Positions 48,682-59,240 of a stretch of 64,000 nucleotides of DNA are shown piece after piece. The position numbers and the translations under genes were made by a program. Each line of letters begins with the position of its first letter. The stretch's first letter is position 1. The notes under the pieces are model-generated. The model was not told the DNA's origin. It saw only the letters and a list, made by a program, of their open reading frames with translations, and made no database searches. This DNA is from Pyrrhosoma nymphula (lineage: Eukaryota > Arthropoda > Insecta > Odonata > Coenagrionidae), in NCBI GenBank assembly GCA_963573305.1, contig OY754332.1:142779977-142843976 (forward strand). The letters run 5' to 3'.

Positions 48682-49713
48682 ATGGCTGGCCCTAGTTCCT
48701 CTGTAGCGAGCCTCAAGAGCAAGGTGAAGAGCGACCTCCTCGAGGCACGTGTCGCCGAACTGGAGAGGTTAGTTACGGAGATACTCGCCCGGGTTACGGG
48801 TTGTGGGAGGGTTTCGGGCCCCGGTGGTTGTAGCGTTTCTTCCAGGACCTTGCACAGCACCAAGGTGGTGTCCCGGGCATGCTCGGGTGCGAAAGCAAGT
48901 GCGGCGGCCTTGGGGAAGACGGTGCAATCTTCGGGTCTGGGGATGACTCACAGCCTGAGGCCCGAGTGGGTGGTTGTGCCCCAAGGGCGGGGGGTGGTGG
49001 CACGACCGAGACGGGGAGTGGGGGATGCGGAGGCTAATCCCATCCCCGTTCGCAACAGCTTCGCGGTTTTGTCGGAGGACAATTCTGGGGGGCCAGTTAG
49101 CGAGGTCGTGAACGAACCCCCCGTTGCAAGGGACTCAACTTCGAACGGCAGCCGGGCTGTGAGGGCAGGAATAGTATTGTTAGGGAGTTCGAACGTTCGG
49201 CGGATTTTCCCCCAGTTGGAGAAGAGGGCAAGGAGAGACGGAGCGGACCAACGGGTCACCTCCTGGTGTACACCAGGGGGAATCGTACCCAATTCTACGG
49301 CGGTGGTAAAAGCGGCGGTGAAGTACACGGGCTGCTCTAGACTGCGGGTGGTGGCCCATGTTGGCACCAATGATGCTTCCGAGCGTAGAGCCGATGAGAT
49401 CTTGGATTCCTTTAGGGATCTAAACTCGGAGGTGGAACGCGTTCGGAGGGGCACTGGTGTCGATCTGCGACTATCCATCTGCAGCATTGTTCCACGGACT
49501 GACTGCGGCCCTCGAGTTTGGGACAGGATTGCCTGGATCAACAAGAGGCTGTGGAAATTCTGTGCGAGCATTGGGGCAGAGTTCGTGGATCTTCGGCCGG
49601 TGCTTAGATCATGCCGGGCTCCCCTCAACTCGTCTGGGGTGCATTATTCCAAAGAGGCGTCCGAACGGGTGGCTCGTAGGATTTTTGAGCACTGTAGATA
49701 TTTTTTAGACTAG
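48682..49713 (+). CDS. Retrotransposon ORF1 protein with SGNH/esterase-like domain
   Basis: A 343-residue open frame from ATG to TAG with no breaks. Residues about 10-40 (SLKSKVKSDLLEARVAELER) predict a coiled coil suited to self-association. A Gly/Arg/Ser-rich linker follows, then NSFAVL near 125. The C-terminal half looks like an SGNH hydrolase: GIVLLGSSNVRR at about 163-174 carries the nucleophile-serine block, HVGTND at 226-231 the Gly-Asn block, and SGVHYS at 318-323 the catalytic-His block. CR1- and L2-type ORF1 proteins are known to carry such esterase domains, proposed to help RNP or membrane interactions. No zinc knuckle or PHD finger was seen. The frame ends two codons after a T TTT TTA heptamer and overlaps the start of the ORF2 frame. 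Confidence 0.85.
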   Translation: MAGPSSSVASLKSKVKSDLLEARVAELERLVTEILARVTGCGRVSGPGGCSVSSRTLHSTKVVSRACSGAKASAAALGKTVQSSGLGMTHSLRPEWVVVPQGRGVVARPRRGVGDAEANPIPVRNSFAVLSEDNSGGPVSEVVNEPPVARDSTSNGSRAVRAGIVLLGSSNVRRIFPQLEKRARRDGADQRVTSWCTPGGIVPNSTAVVKAAVKYTGCSRLRVVAHVGTNDASERRADEILDSFRDLNSEVERVRRGTGVDLRLSICSIVPRTDCGPRVWDRIAWINKRLWKFCASIGAEFVDLRPVLRSCRAPLNSSGVHYSKEASERVARRIFEHCRYFLD

Positions 49714-52706
49714 AGGATAGGTCATATAGTGGGATTTTTAAATATTTAACCAAACGCAGCCTCCGAGGAAATCCGCATTGCGAAAATTTTCACACCCAAG
49801 TAAACTTAGGAGCGCTAAAGCCGGTAAATAGTGGCGATTTTCCCAAAACTCGTACTCCAGTTAAAGAAATTATATCAAATGTAATAAGCACTTCCAGTGA
49901 AATTCGCCCACCTAATACCCATAAGCGTGGAAAAGAACCAACCGACACTCAATCGACAAAATATGACATTAACTTTATAGTAGTTAATTGCCGTAGCGTT
50001 AAAAACAAGCGCGCTGAAATCGAGCATATATTTCAGGACGCAGACGTGGTCATAGGAACGGAGAGCTGGCTCACCGAGGATTTAAGCGACAGCGAAGTTT
50101 TTCCTCCAGGATATAAAATCTACAGATGCAATCGAAGCGATAGGGCAGGTGGCGGAGTTTTTCTAGCAGTTAAATCACATTTACATAGCACCGCCCACGA
50201 AATAACTGACAATGAAATAGAAAGCGTGTGGTGTACAATTAAACAACGAAACAAAAGGAGTATACATGTTTGCTCTTTCTATAGACCTCCAAACTCCAAA
50301 ATTGATGTTATTTACCAATTAGATAATCAAATATCCGCATTTACTGTGAGAGACAGTAAAAGTGTAATAATTATTGGGGGAGATTTTAATCTGCCATCTA
50401 TAAATTGGGATTCTTACACTGTAAAACCGAATTCTAGGAATAGGGAAATCAGCGAGATCTTACTCAACACACTTGCTAATCACTCACTTTCCCAAGTAGT
50501 TGACAAGCCTACGAGAGGAAATAAAGTATTAGACCTTTTTGCAGTAAGCCATCCTAAGTTGATAAAACAGCTCGATATTATTGACGGCATAAGTGATCAC
50601 AGAGTAATTTTTGCCAGCTTAAAAATTGAAGTAGAGTCAGCTGTAAAACCGAAACGCAATATTTATTTATTTGATAAATGCAACTTCATCAAATTTGGCG
50701 AGATGCTTAATGATTCGTACACGGATTTCGTAGCTAAAACTGAGGATAAAAGCACTGATGAATCATGGAAATATTTCTTAAAAATTCTACGACGGGGAAT
50801 CAACGAATATATTCCGCAAAAATTGAAATGCGACAGTAAAGAACCTCGCTGGTATAACAACGATGTTAGGAGGGACCTTAAGAGACAGAGAAAACAGTAC
50901 AACTTGGTTAAAAAGTTCACTACGGTAGGTGACAAATCGAAGGAACTTGAAGCAAAAGAAAGTTACGCTGCGCAACGCTCAAAAACTAAGAAATCAATGC
51001 GTTCTGCATTGCTAAATTTTAAGAAAAAAGTACTTGGTGAATTACTCGAAGAAAATCCGAAATCTTTTTGGTCACATGCGAGAGAGCTTCAGGGAAAATC
51101 TTCAACCGTAGATTCGTTATTTGATAAAGATGTCAAACTTGTCACCGAAAATATTGACAAAGCTAACACGTTAAATTCCCACTTCAAAAGTGTATTCACC
51201 ACAGACGATACTGCATGTAATTTTGAAATACAATTCACTGAGGAACCGATGAAAGAAATCACTATTCAACGTGTTGGGATAACTAAACAGCTGCAGTCGA
51301 TAAAAAATAGTAAATCTCCGGGTCCAGAGGGAATACCCGCGAGTGTCCTCAAGGAGTTGGCGCCACAGATCGCACCGTTCTTAGACATAATATTCAAGAA
51401 GTCATTGTCTGAAGGAAAGATACCATTAGACTGGAAAATTGCAAACGTTACACCGATATTCAAAAAGGGAAACAGACACGACCCAGGGAACTATCGACCA
51501 ATTTCGTTAACGTCGATTATAGGCAAGATACTCGAACACATCGTCGTTAGCAATATCATGACGTTCCTGGACAGCCGTAACGTCCTCCATGGCTGTCAGC
51601 ACGGCTTCCGGAAAGGTAGATCATGTGAAACACAACTCGCGCTCTTTCTTCATGACGTTCTCAAATCTGGTGAATCGAAAAGACAAGTTGACGCATTATT
51701 TCTAGATTTTAAGAAAGCTTTCGACACGGTACCTCATAACAAACTTTTATACAAATTACAGTCATGCGGCCTAAACGAAACAGTAGTAAACTGGATACGC
51801 GACTTTCTGAGTGATCGTAAGCAAAAGGTAGTTCTTGACGGAATTAGCTCTGATGTCGTTAAAGTGACATCAGGTGTCCCGCAAGGAAGCGTGATCGGAC
51901 CCCTTTTGTTTATTATATACATAAATGATCTATGCTCTCGAATTAGCAGTAAAATACGTTTATTTGCCGACGACGCTGTCATCTATCGTGAAATTAGTGA
52001 TCACTCTGACTTTGAAACCTTATCATCGGATTTAAACAACGTTCATGAGTGGAGCCAAGAGTGGGGACTCGAACTTAATCTAAGCAAATGCACGGCGGTA
52101 CAATTCTTGCGGAGGTCGTCCAACTAGTCCCATGTATATGCTGTGGATGGTGTTATCATAAAGGCGACAGATGAAGTGAAGTATCTAGGAGTTACGATAA
52201 CTTCAGACCTATCGTGGGGAGTACATATAAGAAATATTTGTGGCAGAGCTCTGAAGAAGCTAGGATTCGTCAAGCGTATTGTGGGAAGATTTTCGGATGA
52301 AAAAGTAAAAGAGAGGTGCTATTTCGCACTCGTCCGGCCACACCTTGAATATAAAGCGAGCATATGGGATCCGGTGCAGAAAGACTTAGTCCGGGAACTT
52401 AATAAAATACAAAGGAAAGCTGCGCGATTCGTCAAAATCAGCTACGGGCGTACTGACAGCGTTACACAGATGTTAAAAGAATTAGGCTGGGAACCGCTAG
52501 AGACTCGGAGGCTACGCGCTAGGCTTAGATTGCTTGAACAATTGAGAATAAATATCTTTCAGAGCGACACGGAGAACATCATATTAGAACCCCACTATAT
52601 TTCCAGGTCCGACAGAAACGATAAATTAAGAGAGATATTTTGCCGAACGGATAGGTATGGGAATTCGTTTTTCCCCCGAACAATAAGGGACTATAATAAA
52701 TGCTAG
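49698..52706 (+). pseudogene. Retrotransposon ORF2: APE endonuclease and reverse transcriptase, one in-frame stop
   Basis: Open from 49698 to a TAG at 52125-52127, then open again in the same frame to TGC-TAG at 52706. Motifs in order: NCRSVKNK (about 49986-50009), TESWL, SFYRPPN, GGDFNLP (about 50376), SDH (50592-50600) for the endonuclease. For the reverse transcriptase: SPGPEGIP, NYRPISLTS, HGFRKGRSCETQ, FLDFKKAFDTVPH, GVPQGSVIGPLLF, FADD (51963-51974) and, after the stop, YLGVTITSDLSW. All catalytic residues expected for APE and RT seem present. No ATG occurs between 49698 and the endonuclease motifs, so the N-terminus is probably reached by -1 frameshifting or reinitiation at the end of ORF1. 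The single stop would cut off the RT thumb and C-terminal region (about 190 residues), making this copy defective unless read through. Confidence 0.9.
49701..49707 (+). promoter_or_regulatory. Candidate -1 ribosomal frameshift site T TTT TTA
   Basis: In the ORF1 reading frame the codons are TAT TTT TTA GAC TAG, so TTTTTTA sits in X XXY YYZ phase, six bases before the stop codon. A one-base backward slip continues as AGA CTA GAG in the ORF2 frame, which then stays open through the endonuclease and most of the RT. UUUUUUA is an established efficient slippery heptamer, used for example in retroviral gag-pol. A downstream pseudoknot or stem was not apparent by eye. Confidence 0.5.
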
Positions 52707-52749
52707 GCGTAATTTCATTAGAGCGTTTCCTTTTTATCTTTAAACGGCT

Positions 52750-52823
52750 GGTGTCCTAACACCCCCCGCCACACGCCTATTCAGGCGGCTTGCAGGGTAA
52801 TATGTAGATGTAGATGTAGATAT
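52750..52823 (+). repeat. Retrotransposon 3' end: two mini-hairpins and (TGTAGA)n tail
   Basis: GGTGT-CCTA-ACACC (52750-52763) and CGCCT-ATTC-AGGCG (52774-52787) each form a 5-bp stem with a 4-base loop. They are followed by a TGTAGA repeat tail (52803-52822). Small 3' stem-loops and a short tandem tail are typical of L2/CR1-like elements, where the RT recognises the RNA 3' end. Confidence 0.75.
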
Positions 52824-55800
52824 CTCGGTCAGAGGAGAAAATAAATCACTAACTAGCTAAGAAGATAACAGACGCTGGGAGAATTCAACTAAGATTGCCA
52901 AAATAATGAAAAATTTTATATTCTAGAAAAACTAGAGGCCAAGTGAAAATTGGACTGATTTTCTGCTGGGAATAACGATTATATTCAATTAATATACAAC
53001 AATGGTTTCATGACAATGGCTAATCTTTCGCAGTTAGCATAAAGTACTTTTTATAAGTGGAATTTTGAAAATACATTGTTTAAAAATGAGGAGAATAACT
53101 GACTTACGCTCCGATCAGCAGGGAAAAATGTAAACATTTCTTTCTACTTGAGAGGGCAAATACTTCCTCGATACGCAGGGTATCCCGAAGAGTATGAAAT
53201 AACGCCAGAAGTATTTCAACGTGTTACTTCATTTTGAATAAAAAGGTTAAACTTTGCATTTTCCACATTAGATTTTTATTCAAAATGAATAGCAAGTTCC
53301 ATAAAGTTACGCCGGAAACCACCAAATTTAGTGTTACTTCATGGTTTTCCTGAGTGCCATCTTGAGCTATTATTCAAGTTTTCCTCCACAAGTATCCACT
53401 CGCACGATTCTTCGCTTGGTATTAAGTGATGCCGGCTGCGAGGCCTCTCCCACCGGTATATTTCGCATCTCATGCACAATATTGATCTGCAAGATGAGGG
53501 ACCTGAAGTGTGCGTAAACATACGCACATGAGCATATTACTACGGCCTAGACAGAAAAGAGTTGCGACATAAAATCGGTTTATGCGCAATAACCATAAAA
53601 CAGAGACTTCGCGCAGACATTACGATTATTCCATCACCTGATTCCGAAAAAAGATGTAACTCTATAAAATCTTTCATTTTATGATATTGATATCTTGGTA
53701 CAAGAACCCAAAGAAATTAACAAACACATTTGGTGGCCATACCCCTCCTGCGTGAGAGAACTAACTCACCGCTTTCATTGTCCGTCGACAGCAGCGTGGA
53801 ATTAACGTCGCCGTCTGAAGGCTTTTACCACCGGGTTTCCTTTACGTCCCCACCCTTACTTTACACCTGCAGTTCCTTGCCTTCTCTCCCCACTGACTTT
53901 TCTAGCCTTCTGATTTGCTTTTCCATTTCCCTGCGTTCGGCTACCTATTTCCCATCGCACCTCTCCTAGCTTACACATAATGCCTCTTTACCTTGAGCAA
54001 ACACCAATTTCGCAACAGTGTGTTTTTCCTCGCAATGAATGAAAAAGATACCTCCATTCAAATCATACACACCTATAGAGCTTAATACAAAAAATGTAAA
54101 ATGGCCTTCGTTTTTTTCAGAGACTGGCGTGACAGGAAAAGACACCTGTGGCTAAAAGGTGGCAATATTTGGTAAGTAATCAGGTAGTCCTGATAATTGT
54201 AAACATTTAACTTGGCACCCTTCTCCCAAAAATCAGCCATGTGATTTCAAATATGGGTTTATATTCCATTAGAGAAATTATAGAGTGTGCCTTATGTTTC
54301 GTCGCAGAACCGTAAACGAAACTTTAATGAAAGCTATACTTACTTAATGGGCGCATGTTTACAACGCATACTGTCCCACCATCTAAAACCTGGTGAAACA
54401 AGATTCATAGTAATGTACCATAATATGCCTGAATCTGGAGACTAGTGCGTGGAAGAATATTTTGAGGACTGAACTTACATTTCCTCCATCTGGGACGACG
54501 TTTAAGATTTGCTACAACATTGGCGCACATATTCGCCACTTCCCTCACCATGAGTTCATCCCCGGAATATATGTGCATCTGGTTTCACGGAGGAGACTCA
54601 AAAGGAGGCGCAGATCACTGTTCTCTTGGCACGCCTCCATTCACCATCCGTTCCCATCTGCAAACCAATTCCCGCTTGTCATCTTGGTAGGCCTGGAAAA
54701 AGATAAACAGAAAAACTATATTTGGAAACAACCCTCAGCCAAACTGCGTCGAATTAAATCAGACGCCAATACAATACTGAATAAATACAATATTTTTTAC
54801 CGCGGTTATCTCTTAGCTAATTATTTTCAATGAGCACATCTCGGCAAGCATATCTGTAGAGATGCGTCATACCATGGAGGAATTCTTCACTTAGTGAAAT
54901 ATTTGGAATTCAATGTTATCACCCCAAAATATCTAATAGTTACGTTCCTACATCCGCTAGCGAGTGAGCACGGCCGCAACCAATTTTAAAGAACTTCAAT
55001 CGTTCAAAATAAAGAGAGAAAAAATATGAGGCCAGATAGCACGACATTCACCGTAATATCAAATCTGTACTGTGAAGTCACATATTACAGAGGTAATCTT
55101 CGTGGGTTCTTGCGAGTATAAGAAACTCCATGCGTGTCAACTGAAGTGTTGCCCCGCTCAATGACAATGCGACAGCTCCGTGGTTTGTTCCCTTACGTAT
55201 GCAATCAACGGCCCAGTTTTTTATATCTGGTTAAATATTGTCTTGGCATGACTGATGATATTCGTTCTCTCCCAAGTCGATAGATTTAACTAAATAGGGT
55301 ACTGATATAATTTATAAATTTCACACACAGTTTACATCACATTAAAATAAATGCTATATCATCAAACGATTAAAATTAACACTGGCATGTTTATCTCACG
55401 CTATTTCTGCATACAGAATGAGAAAATTGGAACTGTAGCAGCATTTCTATCATCGGAAGACAATATCTGGAAAGGCCTTCTTATTTTTCTTCGCTCTCTG
55501 TTAAGTATTTCAAAGTTTGATCTAAAAAAACCCGCAAGAAAATAAAAATATTCCATAATTATCAGCTTTGCTTTCCTGAATATTTTACGTTTATGGCTGA
55601 AGTATTGTAACCGTAACCCAATCCCGAATTAAATTTCGCCAAATTTAAAGTCATCTCGTGCAAATGACCCTTGCCGTCGACGCACCAAATAACCTAATTC
55701 TACAAATATTTAATTCATCTCATCCTTTCATAATGTTGAACAAGTATTATTCTTTGAAAACAGGAGAAATTTGATAATTAACGCCCTCTGAAGGCAAAAA

Positions 55801-56110
55801 TTATAACTAAAATTTTAAGAGCTCCAAACGTTATGTAAACCAGAGAAGTAAAAGTCATCGGTAGTTTCCTTTTCTTTTTAAATTAGAACTAATAAAACGC
55901 ATAGGATAACTTGGTTGCGAGCCATTTCGTCGAAAGAAACTCGTGAATAAATTTCCAAGAGAGAAGTCTAATTGCGGAACGAAAGTACACGCAAGCAAAA
56001 ATAAATTGGGTTCGTTTTGTTTGCGAGTGGCAGTGAGTGAAAATAAAAGCGTGTTAAAAATGCTCCTTATAGGACTGCCCGAGTGAAAACGCTTAATTCG
56101 GCCTAGAGGT
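52824..56110. other. AT-rich sequence, no gene seen
   Basis: No supported gene or bounded repeat. A 123-codon + frame at 54462-54833 has no recognised family. Confidence 0.45.
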
Positions 56111-56118
56111 AAGGAAGC

Positions 56119-56158
56119 CTCCTCCCCCCCCCCTACCCCCCCCCCCCCCCCCGCCCCC
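56119..56158. repeat. Poly(C) tract
   Basis: Long runs of C interrupted by single A, T or G bases, inside a GC-moderate region reaching to about 56900. The opposite strand is a G-quadruplex candidate. Confidence 0.9.
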
Positions 56159-56159
56159 A

Positions 56160-58720
56160 CTACCCTCTTCACTTTGCTAAGCGGAGCACTTTGCTTTTGT
56201 GTCCTTTTCCTTGAGGGGACAACTGGGCGAGATTTAAAACGACTCCAAAGGGAGTGAACTTAGAGGCGCTATCTGGCGAGAACCTAAATAAAACCTTTTT
56301 ACGGAAGAGAGGCGAGCAAGGCACCCTTCAGTCCGACGAAGCGGCCTTCTCCCGTGTTTGAAATCGCGAAGGCATTTCCTAAAGGCCGACCGCGGTGAAA
56401 TACTTTTCTTTCAGAAATGGGTTATCGATTCGCCGTGTCGTGACTCATTCGGAGGGTCGCCTTGGCAACCGCGGGAGACTCGAAATGTGCACGCTACACT
56501 TATCGCGATATGGTTTGTTTAGCTGTATAAATATTTCCCCATGTTGATTCCACGATGTTGCACCTACTGCTTGTATCTGATACCACTCTATTGGAAATCA
56601 TTACGATATCCTCTCCTCAAATAATCCCTTTAACTCTACAAAGTCGGCGACCACTTTGCGCATTATGCCAATTTGGGGCGCCGATTTTCCGAAACAATTT
56701 CCGACGTATATCCGCCTTAAACTCTACGTTTATCAAAGGGTTCCATCAATTCGGAAAACGCGATCCTGTCAATCCCGGACTTCTATCGTACCCAGGCGCC
56801 GCCGTCTCAATAATTCCAAAGGGCGAACACCGAAAAGACGGGACGGGAAATGAATGACTTGAGCGAAAGCACGGGCGGCGAGGCATTAATTCATCAATAT
56901 CTGTGTTGTACCCCGCGAACCGTCACAAAGGGATGTTGCACGGGCTCATAGAACTCGCCATATTTCCGCTGATAACACAACAAATGAGTCCTTTGAATAT
57001 GCAATTGTGTTGAACTTAAATTCATTTTTTATCAACCATCAATAGTTTTCCTGAACATAGATGGCACAGATGTGGTCTAATAAGTAAATTTTAGAAATGC
57101 AGCACTTTTATTTTCCTCTAGCATGACTAAATCAGATTCATCGTCCATCGTGCCTCACGAAAAAGGAGCATTCAATCCAGATGGATTGCCATGCCTAGCC
57201 TAGACAAGGGGCTGAATTTCCCGAGCACCAGAGCCCATGTAACTGAATGCCAAAACGAGAATAGTTATTTTGCACCTATGCAGCACCCTGCGAGCCATAT
57301 TTAGGTGGTATGGCAGTGCTTGTTAGGACACACATAAATGCTATGTTAATTAAATCTGCATTAAAAGTTTTCAGTTCTCTGCCGTTAGTATTGTATTGCC
57401 ACACATTGCTAAGGAAAAAAGAGGACTTAAAATTCGCCGGTACCTTATTTTACCTAAGCTGTGTGATTTGCTAATTTAGAGAATGAACGTAATGATCTTG
57501 TAAATATTGAGGTAAGTCCGGGTCCTCTTTACCTTTATATTAGTCAAACTCTCGCAGTGAGTGCTCTTTTTGTGTTTCGAGGGACTGCCACCACACCTTA
57601 CCCAAGAATCCAGTTACATTTGCTTATTCTTTGCCCAGTTTTTTTTCACAAACCTGGTGGAACATCTTTGAAATTTATCGAATTCTCTTTCCCAGATGGG
57701 TCACGAGTACCTAATGCATTTTCTAAGTGAGGCCATGATAATATAAAATAACATGTCCTCTTGACTCTTTCATCACATTTTCCAACAACCAGCCAAATAA
57801 ATTGAATTTATTTTCAAGGCTAACCCGCGAACTCTTCTGAAGTATGCGCCCTAGAAGAAGTTCTTGAGGCGATATGGATTCCTATGTACTTGTTCTGAAT
57901 CTTTTCAGATTATTTCGTGGATTCTGTATGCCGATATTTTCTGCCTAGATTAAGAATAAGAAGTATATGTATTCAGTATGCAGCAAAAAGTTCAACCGTG
58001 TTCATTAATTATGGCAATTCTAAGCCTCAATCTTAATACCATTACGAAGTGTTTCCGAACACTTTTGGGTTCAATGCCACCTTCTATATGATATTCCCCT
58101 TTTTAACTCTGTCGCAGGGCATCTCCCGGGGCATAACATAAAACTGATAATAACAATGGAGCTTAAAATATGGCTTTGGAAAGGTGTGACTTGACCTCAC
58201 TCGTCCATGCACCATACACTAATTTTACTACTACAACAATAATGAAATAAATAATAAATGGAAATAATTACTCATGTAAACTTAAAATGGATGGAAAACG
58301 AGATTAGGAAAATAATAATCTAAAAATTAAAAATAGCCACTCAGCTGAAAAGTGAATGGAGCGGGTAGCGGCAGCAAACCTATCTTCAGATTGATGACGG
58401 CTGGTAATAACAGGACTGCGGGCAAGACATTTATTTGAGATTTACCCATTGCTCGGTTTAAAGTAAGAAATATTTGGCAATTCTTTTCAGTACTGTACGA
58501 ATGCTAAGAACAGTATAGCCCAATAACGCAAAAGTGATTTATCTACAATTAAAAAAAACATCATATCACCTTTTTGCCTATACGGTATCACCAAAGTATA
58601 GTCTAATATTAATGTTTAAGTGGGGATTTGTATCATTTATGTAAGTAAAGTAAAAGTGCGGATGATCTTACAAGTCTGGCCCGCTTAGCCTCTCATGTGT
58701 GACTGCAACCACTGAACGAG
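56160..58720. other. No gene seen
   Basis: A GC-moderate part (to about 56900) is followed by AT-rich sequence. Open frames near 56555-56857 are unassigned. Confidence 0.45.
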
Positions 58721-58724
58721 CGTT

Positions 58725-59240
58725 TCGCATGCGATACAAACGAAGGGGGCAAACTCGTCTGGTTGCTCAGCGGCTACGGCCATCGGGTTTTCAATCTCGC
58801 GTGGTCACCGTCGTTGCCGAGTAAAGCGGCGAGGTGACCCGGAGAGGGAGGGAGAGGGTCAACAGAGGAGGTCCTCGCATGCTATTGCGCCGGCGGCCAC
58901 CAAGCCCCGGCCGCTCATTCAATATCATTAAGATGGTCGCGGAGATAGGCGGAGGGGAGCGATTAGTGCAGCAGCGGCCATCCGGGGTCGAGTGGCAGGA
59001 GGGTGTGGGGGGGGGGGGGGGATGCAGGAGGGGGGGGGGACGCTCACGGAAGCCTCGATGGCCGCTCCTTGATGGCCATACGTTTAAGTGTGGCCTCATG
59101 TCCCAGCGGTTATCCCGGTCGAGGGCGTGATATTTGCGAGTGTGTCAACAAGGCGAGGGGGGGGGCACCCACGCATCGGATACCTAACACATCGCACCCC
59201 ACGCATCACGCGTCATTTAAAACCTTCGTGGCTATGGCTT
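58725..59240. promoter_or_regulatory. CpG-rich island with G-runs and GCCAT motifs
   Basis: CpG-rich block with two long G runs (about 59008-59019 and 59031-59039). The five-base core GCCAT or its complement occurs at 58779, 58977, 59058, 59072 and 59075, and GAGAGGGAGGGAGAGGG lies near 58841. GCCAT is the core of Pho/YY1 sites and GAGAG that of GAGA-factor sites, both typical of fly Polycomb response elements. Motif frequency could be chance in this composition, so the reading is tentative. Confidence 0.3.

Larger units (their letters stand above)
47990..52823 (+). mobile_element. CR1/L2-group non-LTR retrotransposon, nearly full length
   Basis: About 4.8 kb with, in order: a 5' UTR with internal 50-bp repeats, ORF1 (coiled coil plus SGNH/esterase-like domain), ORF2 (APE-type endonuclease, reverse transcriptase), a short 3' UTR with two mini-hairpins, and a (TGTAGA)n tail instead of poly(A). 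An esterase-like ORF1, the EN-RT order with no ribonuclease H domain seen, and a microsatellite tail fit the CR1/L2/Rex-Babar assemblage. The exact 5' end was not determined and no target duplication was found, as is usual for these elements. ORF1 is intact and ORF2 has one stop, so the insertion is probably recent. ORF1 is GC-rich and ORF2 AT-rich, an uneven composition within a single element. Confidence 0.9.

Noticed and set aside
50046..50048. GTG at 50046 as the true ORF2 start
   Set aside because: Conserved endonuclease residues (NCRSVKNK region) lie upstream in the same frame, so the protein must begin earlier.
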